Counted from the first letter of the stretch, positions 36,234 to 46,422 are shown. The stretch: DNA of 64,000 nt from Dyadobacter luticola (GCF_005860805.1 NZ_VCEJ01000004.1:1116001-1180000), one strand, 5' to 3'. Notes: generated from the sequence alone by a model not told the origin. Made by a program: numbers and translations.

Positions 36234-37739
36234 ATGAATAAGATATCAAAAAGAATCGGACTGCTCACCACCGTTTTGAGCATATTCTGGGCGACGGGTT
36301 GCAGCGACTTCCTCGAAGAGTCGGACCCCAGTAACTTCACGGTAGAGAACTACTTTACCCAGCCCGCGCACGGCCGCAGCTCGGTGAATGCGATCTACGC
36401 TCCCCTGCGTGATCCGCTCAGCAGCGGTTTCGGCGGCGGCGCCTGGATGATGACCGAATTTGCTACTGGCTTGGCAGCGACCGACTTAGGCCAGGCGGTG
36501 AATAGCTATTTTATCAAAGATTTGCGCAATACTTCCGATAATGGTTACGGCCAAACTTACTGGACTTCATACTATAAAGGAATTGCGGGCGCTAATCTTT
36601 CTATTGCCAAAGTGCCGGGCATTCCGGGTATTGATCCCAACGAAGCGAAAAAATTATTAGGCGAGGCGTACTTCCTACGCGCATTTTATTACTTCAATCT
36701 GGTGCGTATGTTCGGGGCAATCCCGCTGGTGACCGAGCCGGTAAACCTGCAATCGGAGCAGCTGAAACCGACACAGGCCACGCCCGCACAGGTGTACGAT
36801 CTCATCGTAGCCGACCTCACTACGGCTGAGGCTTCGGGCCTGCCGTGGACGGATAATACGGGAAAGGTGAGCTTGGGCGCTGTGAAATCTTTGCTATCGC
36901 AGGTATACCTTACCATGGCCGGGTTTCCTTTGCAAAAAGGTGCCACACATTATGATCTTGCAGCAAAAAAGGCGAAGGAAGTAATTGATTCCAAGCAGTT
37001 TAAATTGTTTTCTTCCTACAATGATTTTCATGATCCCGCTAAAAAGAACATCGAAGAAAACATCTTCATGATCCAGTTCAAGACGCAGATATTGCCTTCA
37101 AACTGGCAGGTTTCTATCATTCCTTATAACAAAAATATCTCCCAGTATTCGGATGAAACAGGCGGGATTTACGCTACCAGCGATTTTGTAAAGTCCTATG
37201 ATCCAGCCGATTTGCGTATCAAGGAGAAGCAATTTTACTTCACCAAATTTACCAACGAAGCAAACCGTAACCTGGAAGTGGATTTGGGCGGGTATTTTAT
37301 CTACAAACATTTTGATACCGTAGCCCAAACCAGCACGGCCAACAGTGACCTGAACTGGGCTGTGATCCGCTACGCCGATGTTTTATTGACTTACGCAGAA
37401 GCTGCGAATGAAGTTAGCGGGCCTTCCGCCGACGTTTACGCTGCGGCTAGTGCTACCCGGTTGAGAGCGCAACTTCCGGCACTCGCCGGGCTTACCAAAG
37501 ATGCACTCCGCGAAGCAATCTGGCGTGAGCGTTGGTATGAGCTGTCTTTCGAGAACATTACCTGGTTTGATATGGTGAGGCTGCGGAAGGCATTCAATTT
37601 GACGACCAAGAAATTCGATAACTACGTCGGTCACAAATTCTCCTACGGCCCAACATTGACCGAGCGCGAATTACTTTTCCCGATCCCGACGCCGGAAATG
37701 CGGAACAACACGAATTTGAAACAAAATGCCGGCTACTAA
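36234..37739 (+). CDS. SusD/RagB-type lipoprotein
   Basis: 501 residues with a lipoprotein signal (lipobox WATGC, Cys23). SusD features: SDFLEESDPSNFTVENYF, GEAYFLRAFYYFNLVRMFGAIPLV, WAVIRYADVLLTYAEAANEV and ERWYELSFENITWFDMVRLRK near the end. It starts 20 bases after the SusC gene and completes a four-gene ECF-FecR-SusC-SusD operon. A terminator follows about 55 bases after the stop. The ligand is unknown. Confidence 0.95.
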   Translation: MNKISKRIGLLTTVLSIFWATGCSDFLEESDPSNFTVENYFTQPAHGRSSVNAIYAPLRDPLSSGFGGGAWMMTEFATGLAATDLGQAVNSYFIKDLRNTSDNGYGQTYWTSYYKGIAGANLSIAKVPGIPGIDPNEAKKLLGEAYFLRAFYYFNLVRMFGAIPLVTEPVNLQSEQLKPTQATPAQVYDLIVADLTTAEASGLPWTDNTGKVSLGAVKSLLSQVYLTMAGFPLQKGATHYDLAAKKAKEVIDSKQFKLFSSYNDFHDPAKKNIEENIFMIQFKTQILPSNWQVSIIPYNKNISQYSDETGGIYATSDFVKSYDPADLRIKEKQFYFTKFTNEANRNLEVDLGGYFIYKHFDTVAQTSTANSDLNWAVIRYADVLLTYAEAANEVSGPSADVYAAASATRLRAQLPALAGLTKDALREAIWRERWYELSFENITWFDMVRLRKAFNLTTKKFDNYVGHKFSYGPTLTERELLFPIPTPEMRNNTNLKQNAGY

Positions 37740-37794
37740 GCCAAAAACATTACTTAGGTAATATTAAACCATTTGAAGTTCGATTAGAAAACAG

Positions 37795-37829
37795 ATAAGT
37801 CGCCGATCATTTCGGCGACTTATTTTTTG
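37795..37829. terminator. Terminator between convergent SusD and phytase genes
   Basis: ATAAGTCGCCGA/TCGGCGACTTAT, 12 perfect pairs with a five-base loop, then TTTTTT on the plus strand. On the minus strand the arm is preceded by a T-poor region, so it mainly serves the SusD transcript. Confidence 0.88.
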
Positions 37830-37841
37830 GTTTAATAAAAA

Positions 37842-38936
37842 TCAATGTGCTTTCCGCAGCTGCAAATCCTTCCCCGCAATATCCTCCCAGCGGTACAAAT
37901 GAAATGTCTTGTCGTCACTCATCGCGATGAAAAGTCCGGCAGGAAAATCTGCATTCAGAGGCAGGGATATGGTTTCCGAACCATCGCTGTGAGAAGCTTG
38001 TACTACCACCTTTTTCAACAACGGATGTGCATGTACGTTTCCGGCTTCGCCTTCTCTCGGGAAAATCTGAAAACTGTTCGCACCCTGGTCAGAAACCAGG
38101 ATATAACCCGTCGAATCCGTCAGCTTGTAAAGTGAAATACCTTCGTGGTCTTCTGTAAAACCGGTCGTTGCGAAGAAGGCGAGTTCCTTGTTTCCTTTTT
38201 CAGGATCAGCATAGTACTTTCGCACACCTTTGCCTTCATCGGAATAATACACATAACCCAGCTCGTCGTCCACGGCGATGGATTCAATTTCCTTGAAGCC
38301 GCTGTAAGCCCCGAATTTGCGCACCAATGTTGCTTTCACTGAGCCGGTACCGTCGTCTTCCAGCAAATATTGCCAGAGATAAGTCCCGTCCGTAGGCCCG
38401 GATTTGCGGCCGACGATCGCGTAAATTTTACCAGTTTTGTTTTTATATAAACTGATCCCCATCAGATCACGCTGGTTTTCACCAGATTGTCCTGCAAAAA
38501 CCTCAATACCGCCTTTGTCCAGCGGGCGCATATCCGGCAGGGAATAGATCCTGATTTTGTGTGTAAACCGCTCGGTCGCCACCGCAATGTCCGTCGGCTT
38601 GCCTTTTAATATTAAACCGTATTCAATGTCCACATTATCCGGTCGCTGCAACCCGGTGATGGTCTTGTCTTTCAGGAGTTTGCCTTTTATATCAAAAACA
38701 TAAAGGCCACCATGCTGATCTTTGTCGGTGCCGATGATGAGGCTTTGTGCCGGATCGGCCGGGTTCACCCAGATCGCCGGATCGTCGGAATCGTTGGCGA
38801 CCGTATCCGTAATGTACACCGGCTTAATGATGGAATCGGCTTTGGTCAGCCCGGCGGTTTCCGGCTCCTGCTTGTGTCCCTGGCATGCGTACAAGGCCAC
38901 GCCCGCGCCGGCGATGAAAAAAGTAAATGCTTTCAC
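37842..38936 (-). CDS. Beta-propeller phytase, lipoprotein
   Basis: 364 residues starting from GTG (no in-frame ATG precedes it before a stop). The signal ends in VALYAC (Cys18), so it is probably anchored in the outer membrane or periplasm. The family releases phosphate from phytate with calcium ions bound by acidic residues. Visible hallmarks are SDDPAIWVNPADP, LIIGTDKD, RPDNVDIEYG, KEIESIAVDDELGYVYYSDE, EDHEGISLY and VSDQGANSFQIFPREG. It is the last gene after a TonB receptor and a beta-helix lipoprotein on the same strand, suggesting use of phytate or another phosphate ester as phosphorus source. Confidence 0.92.
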   Translation of the reverse strand: MKAFTFFIAGAGVALYACQGHKQEPETAGLTKADSIIKPVYITDTVANDSDDPAIWVNPADPAQSLIIGTDKDQHGGLYVFDIKGKLLKDKTITGLQRPDNVDIEYGLILKGKPTDIAVATERFTHKIRIYSLPDMRPLDKGGIEVFAGQSGENQRDLMGISLYKNKTGKIYAIVGRKSGPTDGTYLWQYLLEDDGTGSVKATLVRKFGAYSGFKEIESIAVDDELGYVYYSDEGKGVRKYYADPEKGNKELAFFATTGFTEDHEGISLYKLTDSTGYILVSDQGANSFQIFPREGEAGNVHAHPLLKKVVVQASHSDGSETISLPLNADFPAGLFIAMSDDKTFHLYRWEDIAGKDLQLRKAH

Positions 38937-38951
38937 AGATGCTTATTAAAG

Positions 38952-38977
38952 CTCCCCGCGCCACGCGACGCGGGGAG
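38952..38977 (-). other. Intercistronic GC-rich hairpin
   Basis: CTCCCCGCG/CGCGGGGAG, nine perfect pairs around eight bases, in the 49-base gap between the beta-helix gene and the phytase gene. A weak CTTTAAT follows on the minus strand. It may stabilise or partly end the upstream transcript and so lower phytase expression. Confidence 0.55.
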
Positions 38978-38985
38978 AAAATGGA

Positions 38986-40242
38986 TTATTTTGTTCCGAA
39001 TGCGCCAATGTAGTTGGCCGGGGCAGGGGAGGTGTAAGTCACACCATTTACGACCAATCCGCTGCCGTACAGACGGGTAAAGTCGGTTTTGCCTTTGCTC
39101 AATGCTGGTGAGCCGGCTTGCAGGTGGAAATCCCAGGCCGTATCGAATGCGGCGTTTTTGTTATCGGTCGTCAAGGGATAGTTGACAAATTTTGGATCGT
39201 TGTCGCCTACTTTGGCAGAAATCAGATCATTCACACCTTTCAAAATCTCGGCAGAAGGCTGGAATTGCGTTACGCCTTCCTGCGTAGCGCCATAGTACAA
39301 AGTGTTGGAAATGCCTGACCGGCTGTCCACTGCATTTTCAACATTTTCTTTTTTGATACCAAAGCGATTATTTGCCAACAAGTTGTTGTACAAATCGGCA
39401 CGCACAACTTTTTCCAGCCAAATTGAGCCACCTTTTGTAGTTGGTCTTCTCCAACCTGCATTTACAATCGTGTTGTTGTAAGCTACAATGTAAGCCTGAG
39501 GTGTACGGTCGCCGCTATTTGAAAGTTTCAGAGCATTGGTATTTGGACTGTAAACCAGGTTGAATGCTACGTCAGCCTGCACACCAGACTTAATGTTGAT
39601 CGCATCGCCGCCGGAAACGCCCGTGGTGTAGAACATATTATTGGAAATAATCACTTTACCCCCTTCGATGTAGAAACCATCCTCGTTGAAATTGCGGATA
39701 ATGCTGTTTTGAACGATCAGCTTGCCATCTACATTTGGATAATAAATCACTGGAACGTGCTCGCCGGCCTCTGCTTTGTAAAGCCCAGCTTTCACCGATG
39801 GTGATTCTTCGGTAGTTACCGCGCCACCGAATTCAAGTATCGTGTTGCTGATCACAAATTCAGCCGATTTAGGACCGGCAATCAGCCCGCCCCAAAGGTT
39901 ACCAAACTGATTTCCAGCCTTCCAAGCATCAGGTACCGTGAATTTCACAGGCGCAGCAGGCGTGCCGAGACTGTACAAATTACCTTTCACCACCACTTCC
40001 GGCTTGATCACCGAGTCGCTGAAAAGTACCGTCACACCTTCTTCGATCGTCAGAGATTTTCCTTCCGGGATTTGAATGTGGCCGGTCACTTTATAAGTAC
40101 CGCCTTTTGTCCAAGTACCCGAAACTTCGCCGGTTACGCTTTCTTCCACCGGGGCAACCGGCGTTGGATCTGTCTTGTCGTCGTCGCTACAACCTGTAAG
40201 AAAGGCAGTCGCCAGTAATGCGTAAATGAATAACTGTTTCAT
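38986..40242 (-). CDS. Right-handed beta-helix lipoprotein
   Basis: 418 residues with lipobox FLTGC (Cys18) and an Asp/Thr/Pro linker. The rest shows the short repeated strands and Asn ladders of a parallel beta-helix (IQIPEGKSLTIEEGVTVLF, IQNSI-type turns such as LIVQNSIIRNFNEDGF, ISNNMFYTTG, YNNTIVNAG, LYNNLLANNRFG). No lyase or glycosidase active site is recognised. Proteins of this type are often encoded beside TonB receptors in Bacteroidota and may act as surface partner. It starts 29 bases after the TonB receptor stop and precedes the phytase. Confidence 0.8.
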   Translation of the reverse strand: MKQLFIYALLATAFLTGCSDDDKTDPTPVAPVEESVTGEVSGTWTKGGTYKVTGHIQIPEGKSLTIEEGVTVLFSDSVIKPEVVVKGNLYSLGTPAAPVKFTVPDAWKAGNQFGNLWGGLIAGPKSAEFVISNTILEFGGAVTTEESPSVKAGLYKAEAGEHVPVIYYPNVDGKLIVQNSIIRNFNEDGFYIEGGKVIISNNMFYTTGVSGGDAINIKSGVQADVAFNLVYSPNTNALKLSNSGDRTPQAYIVAYNNTIVNAGWRRPTTKGGSIWLEKVVRADLYNNLLANNRFGIKKENVENAVDSRSGISNTLYYGATQEGVTQFQPSAEILKGVNDLISAKVGDNDPKFVNYPLTTDNKNAAFDTAWDFHLQAGSPALSKGKTDFTRLYGSGLVVNGVTYTSPAPANYIGAFGTK

Positions 40243-40271
40243 TTTGAGTTTATTAGATTGATTTGAAATGA

Positions 40272-43037
40272 TTAAAATTTGTATCTCACGCCGAACAGGT
40301 AGGAGCGCTGGTAGCGGTCGCGCCTGATCAATGTTCTTTTACTGTCGGTCTGGAAAGGGATTTTAGCATTCGCGCTGCTGACATTTTTCATATAAACCTC
40401 CATCGGCGTATCCAGCAGGTTGTTGGCTTTGGCAAAAATCCCGAAGTGATTATTAAATGTCTTCTCCACCGAAGCGTCCACCTGGATAAATCCTTTTTGC
40501 CAGAGATCATTATCGATAAACTGGGAAACGGTGTTGATCCGGTCGCCGGTGAAACTGCCTGCTACCTGCGCATCGAAGCCGTTTTTGGCATTTTTATAAA
40601 GGATCGAAAGGTTCGCTACATGCGCCGCCTGCCCGTAAAGTGGCCGCGACTGGTCTACGCTGATCGTTTCCAAGTCGCCGCTTTCATTCCGGATACGCCT
40701 CGATTTCGGCGTGGTGATCCGGGAATGTGTGTAGGTATAATTGGCCTTGATCCCAAAAACCTTGATGTACTTGATGTAATCGATCTCGATCCCGTAGTTT
40801 TTAGCATTCCCGAAATTGCCCGGCGAGTAATAAATGTCCTGGCCGCGTATGGCGTCGCGCTGCAAGGTGTACTCGATCGGATCTTTGATGGCTTTGTAAA
40901 AAAGGCCCACCATAAACTGCTCGGAGGCTTTCGGGAAAAGCTCGTAGCGCAAATCGAAATTGTCGGCAATAGCCCGTTTCAAATCCGCATTCCCGCGCTC
41001 CTGATATTCCTCATTCACAATGCGGTAAGGTACAATTTCGAAAAAGCCGGGGCGGTTAATCGAGCGGAAGTAGGATGCCCGCAGGTTCACATTGCCTTCT
41101 GGTTTGTATTTTAAATGTAAACTCGGGAGAATGTCGGTATAAGTCTGCTTGCCGTTCGGCCTGTCTTCGCCGATCGGGAAAAGCATGGCATAGCCCTGGT
41201 TTGTAGCTTCGGCACGTACGCCGCCTAGGATTTCCAGGTTTTGCGTTTCGCCCCGGAATTGTAAAAATCCGGCCGAAATCTTTTCCGTCGCATCATAATT
41301 CAATGCACTCGCCACCGATCCGCGCGGGTTTTGGATCGTCCACCGGATCTGCGAGTAGTCGGTGAAATCTTTGCCGTATTCTGCAAAAGGATCGGTGGGG
41401 CGGAGCTGGTAATTGTTGTAAAAATTGCTTCTCGACTTATCCCGGTACAATCCGCCCGCCATCCAGTCCACCTGCATGTCGCCGAAATGTGTCTGGTAAG
41501 TGAGGTTCAGGTAACCCGATAAATCACGGTCCGAGTTATGCTCCCACCGCCGCGATGCATCACCGACCGTCGTGCGTGTATCCACAAAGTTTTTGCTGAC
41601 CCCGATCAACGGCACTGTCACATTATCAGGCACTTCGTTGGTCGCTTTGGAATAAACCGCCGACCATTGCACCGCAAATTTGTCCGTCAGCTGGTGCTTG
41701 CCCTGTAATGTGGTATTCAAAATCTGCTGCTTCGTGAGCCGCGATCTGGTTGAAAAACCCAATGTGGCATTGCCTTCCACCGGATCGTAGCCGCCAATCG
41801 TCAGCTGCGTCGATTTTACATCCCGCACCTGCACATTGGTCAGGTTCATCAACGCGCCGTAAAACTGGATTTTATGATTGTCATTGATCCTGTAATCGAT
41901 TTTTGAATGCACGCCATACCGGATCTGCTGCTCCGAATATTTGCGTTCGTTCATTTTGGTCAATGTCTCGCCGCGCAGCGTATCCACGGTTTCAGAATCA
42001 AAAAACAGACTGTTACTTCCGCGATAGGTATTCTGGAAACTTCCCGCCAGCAAAATGCCGAGTTTGTTGTTCAAAAACCGGTTTCCGACGGCCAGGCTGC
42101 CGAGTAAATTGGGTAGGGGAGATTTGGAATTATAATCAACCGCCGCATTCGAAAAATCCGCTGGCTTAGCATTATACTGGCTCCCGTTTTTCTCATAAGG
42201 CGATTGTGATTGCAGGTTTTTGAAATCATAGCTCATGAATTTCCGCTGCATAAAAAGCTCATTATACCCGCCCGAAACATTGGCCGATAACAAAAACCGG
42301 TCGGGCGCATCCTTCATCACCAGGTTCACGGCGCCGCCAATCGCGTCGCCTTCCATCGAGGGGGTTAATGCCTTGTACACTTCCAGACGTTCGAGCAGGT
42401 CGGAAGGAAAAATGTCGAGCGGAACGTAGCGGTATTTATTATCCGGGCTGGGAATTTTGACACCATTGACCAATGTATAATTGTATCGTTTGTCCATTCC
42501 ACGCAGGATCGCGTACTGCCCATCACCATTACTATTCCGCTCAATGGAAACACCCGAGACGCGCTGGATCACATTCGCAACCGTCAGGTCAGGGGAGATC
42601 TGGATCGCTTTTCCGGACACAATGTTCATCACCTGATTGGCATTGCGCTCCATAAACCGCGCCGTATTGTCACTTTCGCCGTCGCGTTTGCCGGTGACCG
42701 CCACTTCGTCCAGGTTGAATGTTGCGGAAGGTTCGAGCGCCAAATCGAGCTGCACCACTTCGTCGCCGGTGATCGAAAGCTCTCTTCTCACAGGCGCATA
42801 AGATATATGGCTGATGATAATCTGGTAAGTTCCTTTTTCAAGATTACTCAGCGAAAAAGATCCGTCAAGGCCGGATACATCGTGAATGCTGGTACCTTCA
42901 ATGTTGACGACTACGCCCAATGCAGGCTCGCCGGTTTTGGCCTCCGAGAGCTTTCCTTTCACAGTCCCTGCGTTGGCTCCGATGAGCGTGATCAGGAAGA
43001 GACAGCAGCTTAGGTAGATTTTGAAATGTATTTTCAA
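40272..43037 (-). CDS. TonB-dependent outer-membrane receptor (non-SusC type)
   Basis: 921 residues beginning at TTG; the signal peptide (KIYLSCCLFLITLIGANAG) follows at once and no better start is visible. A CarboxypepD_reg domain covers about 24-112 (VKGKLSEAKTGEPALGVVVNIEGT). The plug region is at about 135-250 (VANVIQRVSGVSIERN, YAILRGMDKRYNYTLVNGVKIPSPD, GDAIGGAVNLV). The beta-barrel ends in YLFGVRYKF with the terminal Phe needed for outer-membrane assembly. It lacks the SusC-specific signature and has no SusD partner. With the beta-helix lipoprotein and phytase behind it, it may import a phosphate ester or its metal complex. A TPR-HTH regulator gene lies upstream on the same strand. Confidence 0.92.
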   Translation of the reverse strand: MKIHFKIYLSCCLFLITLIGANAGTVKGKLSEAKTGEPALGVVVNIEGTSIHDVSGLDGSFSLSNLEKGTYQIIISHISYAPVRRELSITGDEVVQLDLALEPSATFNLDEVAVTGKRDGESDNTARFMERNANQVMNIVSGKAIQISPDLTVANVIQRVSGVSIERNSNGDGQYAILRGMDKRYNYTLVNGVKIPSPDNKYRYVPLDIFPSDLLERLEVYKALTPSMEGDAIGGAVNLVMKDAPDRFLLSANVSGGYNELFMQRKFMSYDFKNLQSQSPYEKNGSQYNAKPADFSNAAVDYNSKSPLPNLLGSLAVGNRFLNNKLGILLAGSFQNTYRGSNSLFFDSETVDTLRGETLTKMNERKYSEQQIRYGVHSKIDYRINDNHKIQFYGALMNLTNVQVRDVKSTQLTIGGYDPVEGNATLGFSTRSRLTKQQILNTTLQGKHQLTDKFAVQWSAVYSKATNEVPDNVTVPLIGVSKNFVDTRTTVGDASRRWEHNSDRDLSGYLNLTYQTHFGDMQVDWMAGGLYRDKSRSNFYNNYQLRPTDPFAEYGKDFTDYSQIRWTIQNPRGSVASALNYDATEKISAGFLQFRGETQNLEILGGVRAEATNQGYAMLFPIGEDRPNGKQTYTDILPSLHLKYKPEGNVNLRASYFRSINRPGFFEIVPYRIVNEEYQERGNADLKRAIADNFDLRYELFPKASEQFMVGLFYKAIKDPIEYTLQRDAIRGQDIYYSPGNFGNAKNYGIEIDYIKYIKVFGIKANYTYTHSRITTPKSRRIRNESGDLETISVDQSRPLYGQAAHVANLSILYKNAKNGFDAQVAGSFTGDRINTVSQFIDNDLWQKGFIQVDASVEKTFNNHFGIFAKANNLLDTPMEVYMKNVSSANAKIPFQTDSKRTLIRRDRYQRSYLFGVRYKF

Positions 43038-43283
43038 CGTCGAATTTTTGATGAGGGTGTTGGCTTTTCAGGGCCGTTCTCAATTGGCAGGACGAAGTTG
43101 AAGAAAGAATTTTTGGCAACGCAAACCGCACCGTTAACAAAAGGGCAACACCGGTTTTTACAGCGTTACAGGAAGGCAACAATACGCATTTTGTTGATTT
43201 AAATCCTTGAAATACAGAAAGTTGAATGCGTTACAAATGCCATTATTTTAGCATTACCTTAATGTTATCAAATTGTTATCCGG

Positions 43284-44960
43284 TCAGATCGACTGGATGA
43301 AGGTGGATAAATTGTCGCCCGCGGGCAGGTTGAGTTTTTTTCGAAGCCGATGACGGATCACCCGGAGGCTGTCCTGGGAGATGCCGAGGAGCGTGGCAAT
43401 GTCGGTGGAAGTAAGGTTCATTTTCATGAGCGCGATCAGCCGGAGATCGTTGGCCGTAAGTGAGTCGGCGCGCTGCTGTAATCTTTCAAAAAAAGCCTGG
43501 TGCACCTGCTCGAAAATGCCCCGGAATTCCTCCCAGTGCCGGTCGTCCTGCAAGCCTTCATTGATCTGCTCCGATAACTGCCGGATCTGTTTCCGCTGGT
43601 CGCGCTTGTCGTCGCGCAGCATTTCCACGAGTTTGGCGCGAAGGTCTTCGAGCTGCTGGTTTTTCCGGATCACGTGCAAGGTATAGCTGCTCAATTCCTT
43701 GGTTTTTGTTTCGAGCTGCTGCCGCAAATTTTCTTCTTCGAGTTGTTTATTTTTCAAATCCGCCTCCATCAGCTGGCTTTGGGTTTCATAAACCCGCTGG
43801 CTCTGGGCGCGCAGATTCTGCTCGTTTTTGATCTTCAATCTCTGCCGGCTGATGATCAGAATTGCCACCAGAACGATCAGGATCACCGTAACTCCCGTGG
43901 CGATGGCGATCAATGTATCCGCTTTTCTCGCCTGAGTCAGCTTCTCTATTTCATTGTCCTTATTCTCAATTTCATAAAGGGTTTGCAGCAGAGCGAGCTG
44001 CTTGTTACTTTCTTCGGAATAAATATCATTGAGATAGCTGCGGCTTAGCGCGAGGTAGTAAAATGCGCTGTCGTTCTTGTTGAGCAGGTTGTAGGATTTG
44101 GCAATATCATTAAACGCCCCCGACTGCTGGTACAAGTCGCCCTTATTCCGCGCCATTTCCAGCGATTTCCGGCTGTAAACCAGTCCCTCCCGAAATCGTC
44201 CGGTTTTCCTCAGAACATCCCCAAGATTGTTCACGACCTCAATCTGCGCAGCATCATTACGCTGTCGGTCATTGAGGATATAGGCTTTGTTGAAATAAAA
44301 ATATGCCGAATCATAATTTTCCAGGTCTTCGTAAATGCTGCCAATGTTCTCGTAAATCTTGGCTGCGCCATCCATGTGACGGTCGCGCTCGTAGGAAGCC
44401 AAGGCTTTTCGCTGAAAATAAAACGCGCTGTCGTAAAGCTGGGTCTTTTCGTATAAATGTCCGATACCGCCGTAGATTCCCGCTTTTCCGGATTCATATT
44501 TAATGTCGTCGTACAGTTTTAAGGCTTCGTCATATTGCTTCCGCGCCATATTAGGCTGGCGGCTGCGGTAGTAGAATTCGCCCAGGATACCCAGGTTGGC
44601 AGCGAGCATTTTCTTTTCATTATGACTTCTGAACAACTTTTCGGCGCGGAGCAGATAATCCAAAGCCTGTGGATATTGGCCCGAAACAAAAAGCAGCTGC
44701 CCGATCTGCTGCAAATATTTCGCCGCATCCAGTTCCTGATTGTTCTGGATCGCATGGTTATAATGTTCCTTCATCGCCACCAGCAGCGAGTCGGGATTAG
44801 TCAAATTATGAATGCCGCTGAATTCAGTTTCACTCAGATCCTGCGCTGGATTTAATGTTTGACCATAAGTACAAAAACAAATTAAGAAACTCACCAGCAG
44901 GAGGATACCTGTCGGGTAGGTTCTATTTTTCCTGTTTTTATTTAAAATACTCAGATCCAT
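43284..44960 (-). CDS. TPR-transmembrane-HTH regulator
   Basis: About 558 residues from the ATG at 44960 (a GTG at 44972 is also in frame). Order: signal/anchor (about 17-34), six or seven TPR motifs at about 70-330 in the periplasm (ALDYLLRAEKLFRSHNE, GIYGGIGHLYEKTQLYDSAFYF, IYENIGSIYEDLENYDSAYFYF), a membrane helix at about 347-370 (IAIATGVTVILIVLVAILII), a long coiled coil at about 375-470, and a C-terminal LuxR-like HTH (LTANDLRLIALMKMNLTSTDIATLLGISQDSLRVIRHRLRKKL). It thus looks like a one-protein sensor carrying a DNA-binding end. The downstream TonB receptor-phytase unit is its likeliest target. Confidence 0.88.
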   Translation of the reverse strand: MDLSILNKNRKNRTYPTGILLLVSFLICFCTYGQTLNPAQDLSETEFSGIHNLTNPDSLLVAMKEHYNHAIQNNQELDAAKYLQQIGQLLFVSGQYPQALDYLLRAEKLFRSHNEKKMLAANLGILGEFYYRSRQPNMARKQYDEALKLYDDIKYESGKAGIYGGIGHLYEKTQLYDSAFYFQRKALASYERDRHMDGAAKIYENIGSIYEDLENYDSAYFYFNKAYILNDRQRNDAAQIEVVNNLGDVLRKTGRFREGLVYSRKSLEMARNKGDLYQQSGAFNDIAKSYNLLNKNDSAFYYLALSRSYLNDIYSEESNKQLALLQTLYEIENKDNEIEKLTQARKADTLIAIATGVTVILIVLVAILIISRQRLKIKNEQNLRAQSQRVYETQSQLMEADLKNKQLEEENLRQQLETKTKELSSYTLHVIRKNQQLEDLRAKLVEMLRDDKRDQRKQIRQLSEQINEGLQDDRHWEEFRGIFEQVHQAFFERLQQRADSLTANDLRLIALMKMNLTSTDIATLLGISQDSLRVIRHRLRKKLNLPAGDNLSTFIQSI

Positions 44961-45030
44961 GTCAACATTCACTACTTACAATTCCTGCGCAAGTTACTGC
45001 CGCTCCGACGATTTAAATGTCCTGAAAAGC

Positions 45031-45062
45031 CAAAAGCCACCGAAATGATCCGATGGCTTTTG
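45031..45062 (-). terminator. Terminator after xylA
   Basis: CAAAAGCCA/TGGCTTTTG stem with an internal CG/CG pair after one mismatch, extended by AAATGTC/GACATTT further out. On the minus strand it follows the xylA stop by 31 bases and ends in TTTTG. Confidence 0.7.
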
Positions 45063-45093
45063 ACATTTAATATTCAGTTAATCTTGCAACCGA

Positions 45094-46422
45094 TCAGATG
45101 AATTTGTTGATCAGGTTTTCCAGATGTTCCTGTCTTCCCGAAGTAGTAGCAGGCTCTCCTTTGGTCGCCGCCAGCTCGAAAAGATCTTCCAGTTTCAATG
45201 ATCCCGCTTCAAACTCAGCGCCTTTGCCGCTGTCGAAGCTAGCATACCGGTTTGTGCGGATTTTATCGTATTCACCATTTTGAATGATCTTGTCAGCAAC
45301 TACCAATGCTCTCGCTACGGTATCGATGCCGCCGATATGTGCGTAAAACACATCCTCCATATCGGTCGAGTTGCGACGACGTTTTGCATCGAAGTTGATA
45401 CCACCACCTTGCAGGCCGCCTGCTTTCAGGATTACCAGCAATGCTTTTGTCCACTCCGCAATGTCGTTCGGGAACTGGTCGGTATCCCAGCCATTTTGGT
45501 AATCTCCGCGGTTTGCGTCGATGGAACCGAGGATTCCGGCGTCGGCTGCAACCTGCAATTCGTGCTCGAAGGTATGTCCCGCCAATGTTGCGTGGTTCAC
45601 TTCCAGGTTCAATGCGAAATCGTTCAGCAGGTCATGCTGGCGAAGGAAACCGATCACGGTAGCCGCATCGTAGTCATATTGGTGTTTCGTAGGCTCGCAA
45701 GGTTTTGGCTCGATGAAGAATTTACCTGTGAAACCATTGGCCCGTGCATAAGCCACTGAAATTTTCAGCATTTGCGCGAAATGTTCCTGCTCACGTTTCA
45801 TATCCGTGTTCAGCAAAGTCATGTATCCTTCGCGACCGCCCCAGAAAACGTAATTTTCACCACCCAAAGCGATCGTAGCATCGAGTGCCATCTTCACCTG
45901 CGCACCTGCGTGAGAAACCACGTCAAAATCCGGGTTGGTAGAAGCACCATTCATATATCTGTGGTGACCAAACAAGTTGGCAGTTCCCCAAAGCAATTTT
46001 ACACCCGATTCCTTTTGTTTCTGACCTAAGTATTCGGTCAATGTTTGCAGGCGTTTTTCGTTCGTGCGAACATCGTCGGCGTAATCCACCACGTCCACAT
46101 CGTGGAAGCAATAGTATGGTAAACCCAGTTTCGTGATCAATTCAAAAGCCGCGTCAGCTTTGTCTTTTGCGCGGTCAACAGCATCCGGTTTTTTGTCCCA
46201 GGGATAAAAGAGCGTAGGGCCGCCGAAAGGATCAAGACCCGCTCCGCAGAATGTATGCCAGTAAGCCACGGCAAAGCGCAGGTGCTCCTTCATGGTTTTG
46301 CCGGCAACCACCCGGTTTTCATCATACCAGCGGTAAGCCAGCGGATTGTCGGTTTCAGGTCCTTCGAATGCGATTTTCCCTACTCCTTTGAAATACTCTT
46401 GTTCTCCGAGTAAAATGCTCAT
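45094..46422 (-). CDS. xylA: Xylose isomerase
   Basis: 442 residues, the normal length for the type II enzyme, which converts D-xylose to D-xylulose (also glucose to fructose) with two divalent metals in the cytoplasm. Characteristic pieces: [35 protein letters not shown] with the catalytic His, [37 protein letters not shown] with metal Glu and Lys, [18 protein letters not shown] and [17 protein letters not shown]. No xylulokinase gene is in the window. The promoter region holds a strong inverted repeat, so the gene is probably sugar-controlled on its own. Confidence 0.97.
   Translation of the reverse strand: MSILLGEQEYFKGVGKIAFEGPETDNPLAYRWYDENRVVAGKTMKEHLRFAVAYWHTFCGAGLDPFGGPTLFYPWDKKPDAVDRAKDKADAAFELITKLGLPYYCFHDVDVVDYADDVRTNEKRLQTLTEYLGQKQKESGVKLLWGTANLFGHHRYMNGASTNPDFDVVSHAGAQVKMALDATIALGGENYVFWGGREGYMTLLNTDMKREQEHFAQMLKISVAYARANGFTGKFFIEPKPCEPTKHQYDYDAATVIGFLRQHDLLNDFALNLEVNHATLAGHTFEHELQVAADAGILGSIDANRGDYQNGWDTDQFPNDIAEWTKALLVILKAGGLQGGGINFDAKRRRNSTDMEDVFYAHIGGIDTVARALVVADKIIQNGEYDKIRTNRYASFDSGKGAEFEAGSLKLEDLFELAATKGEPATTSGRQEHLENLINKFI

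Noticed and set aside
40446..41114. A 222-codon plus-strand frame
   Set aside because: It lies wholly opposite the TonB receptor barrel and shows no protein-family features.
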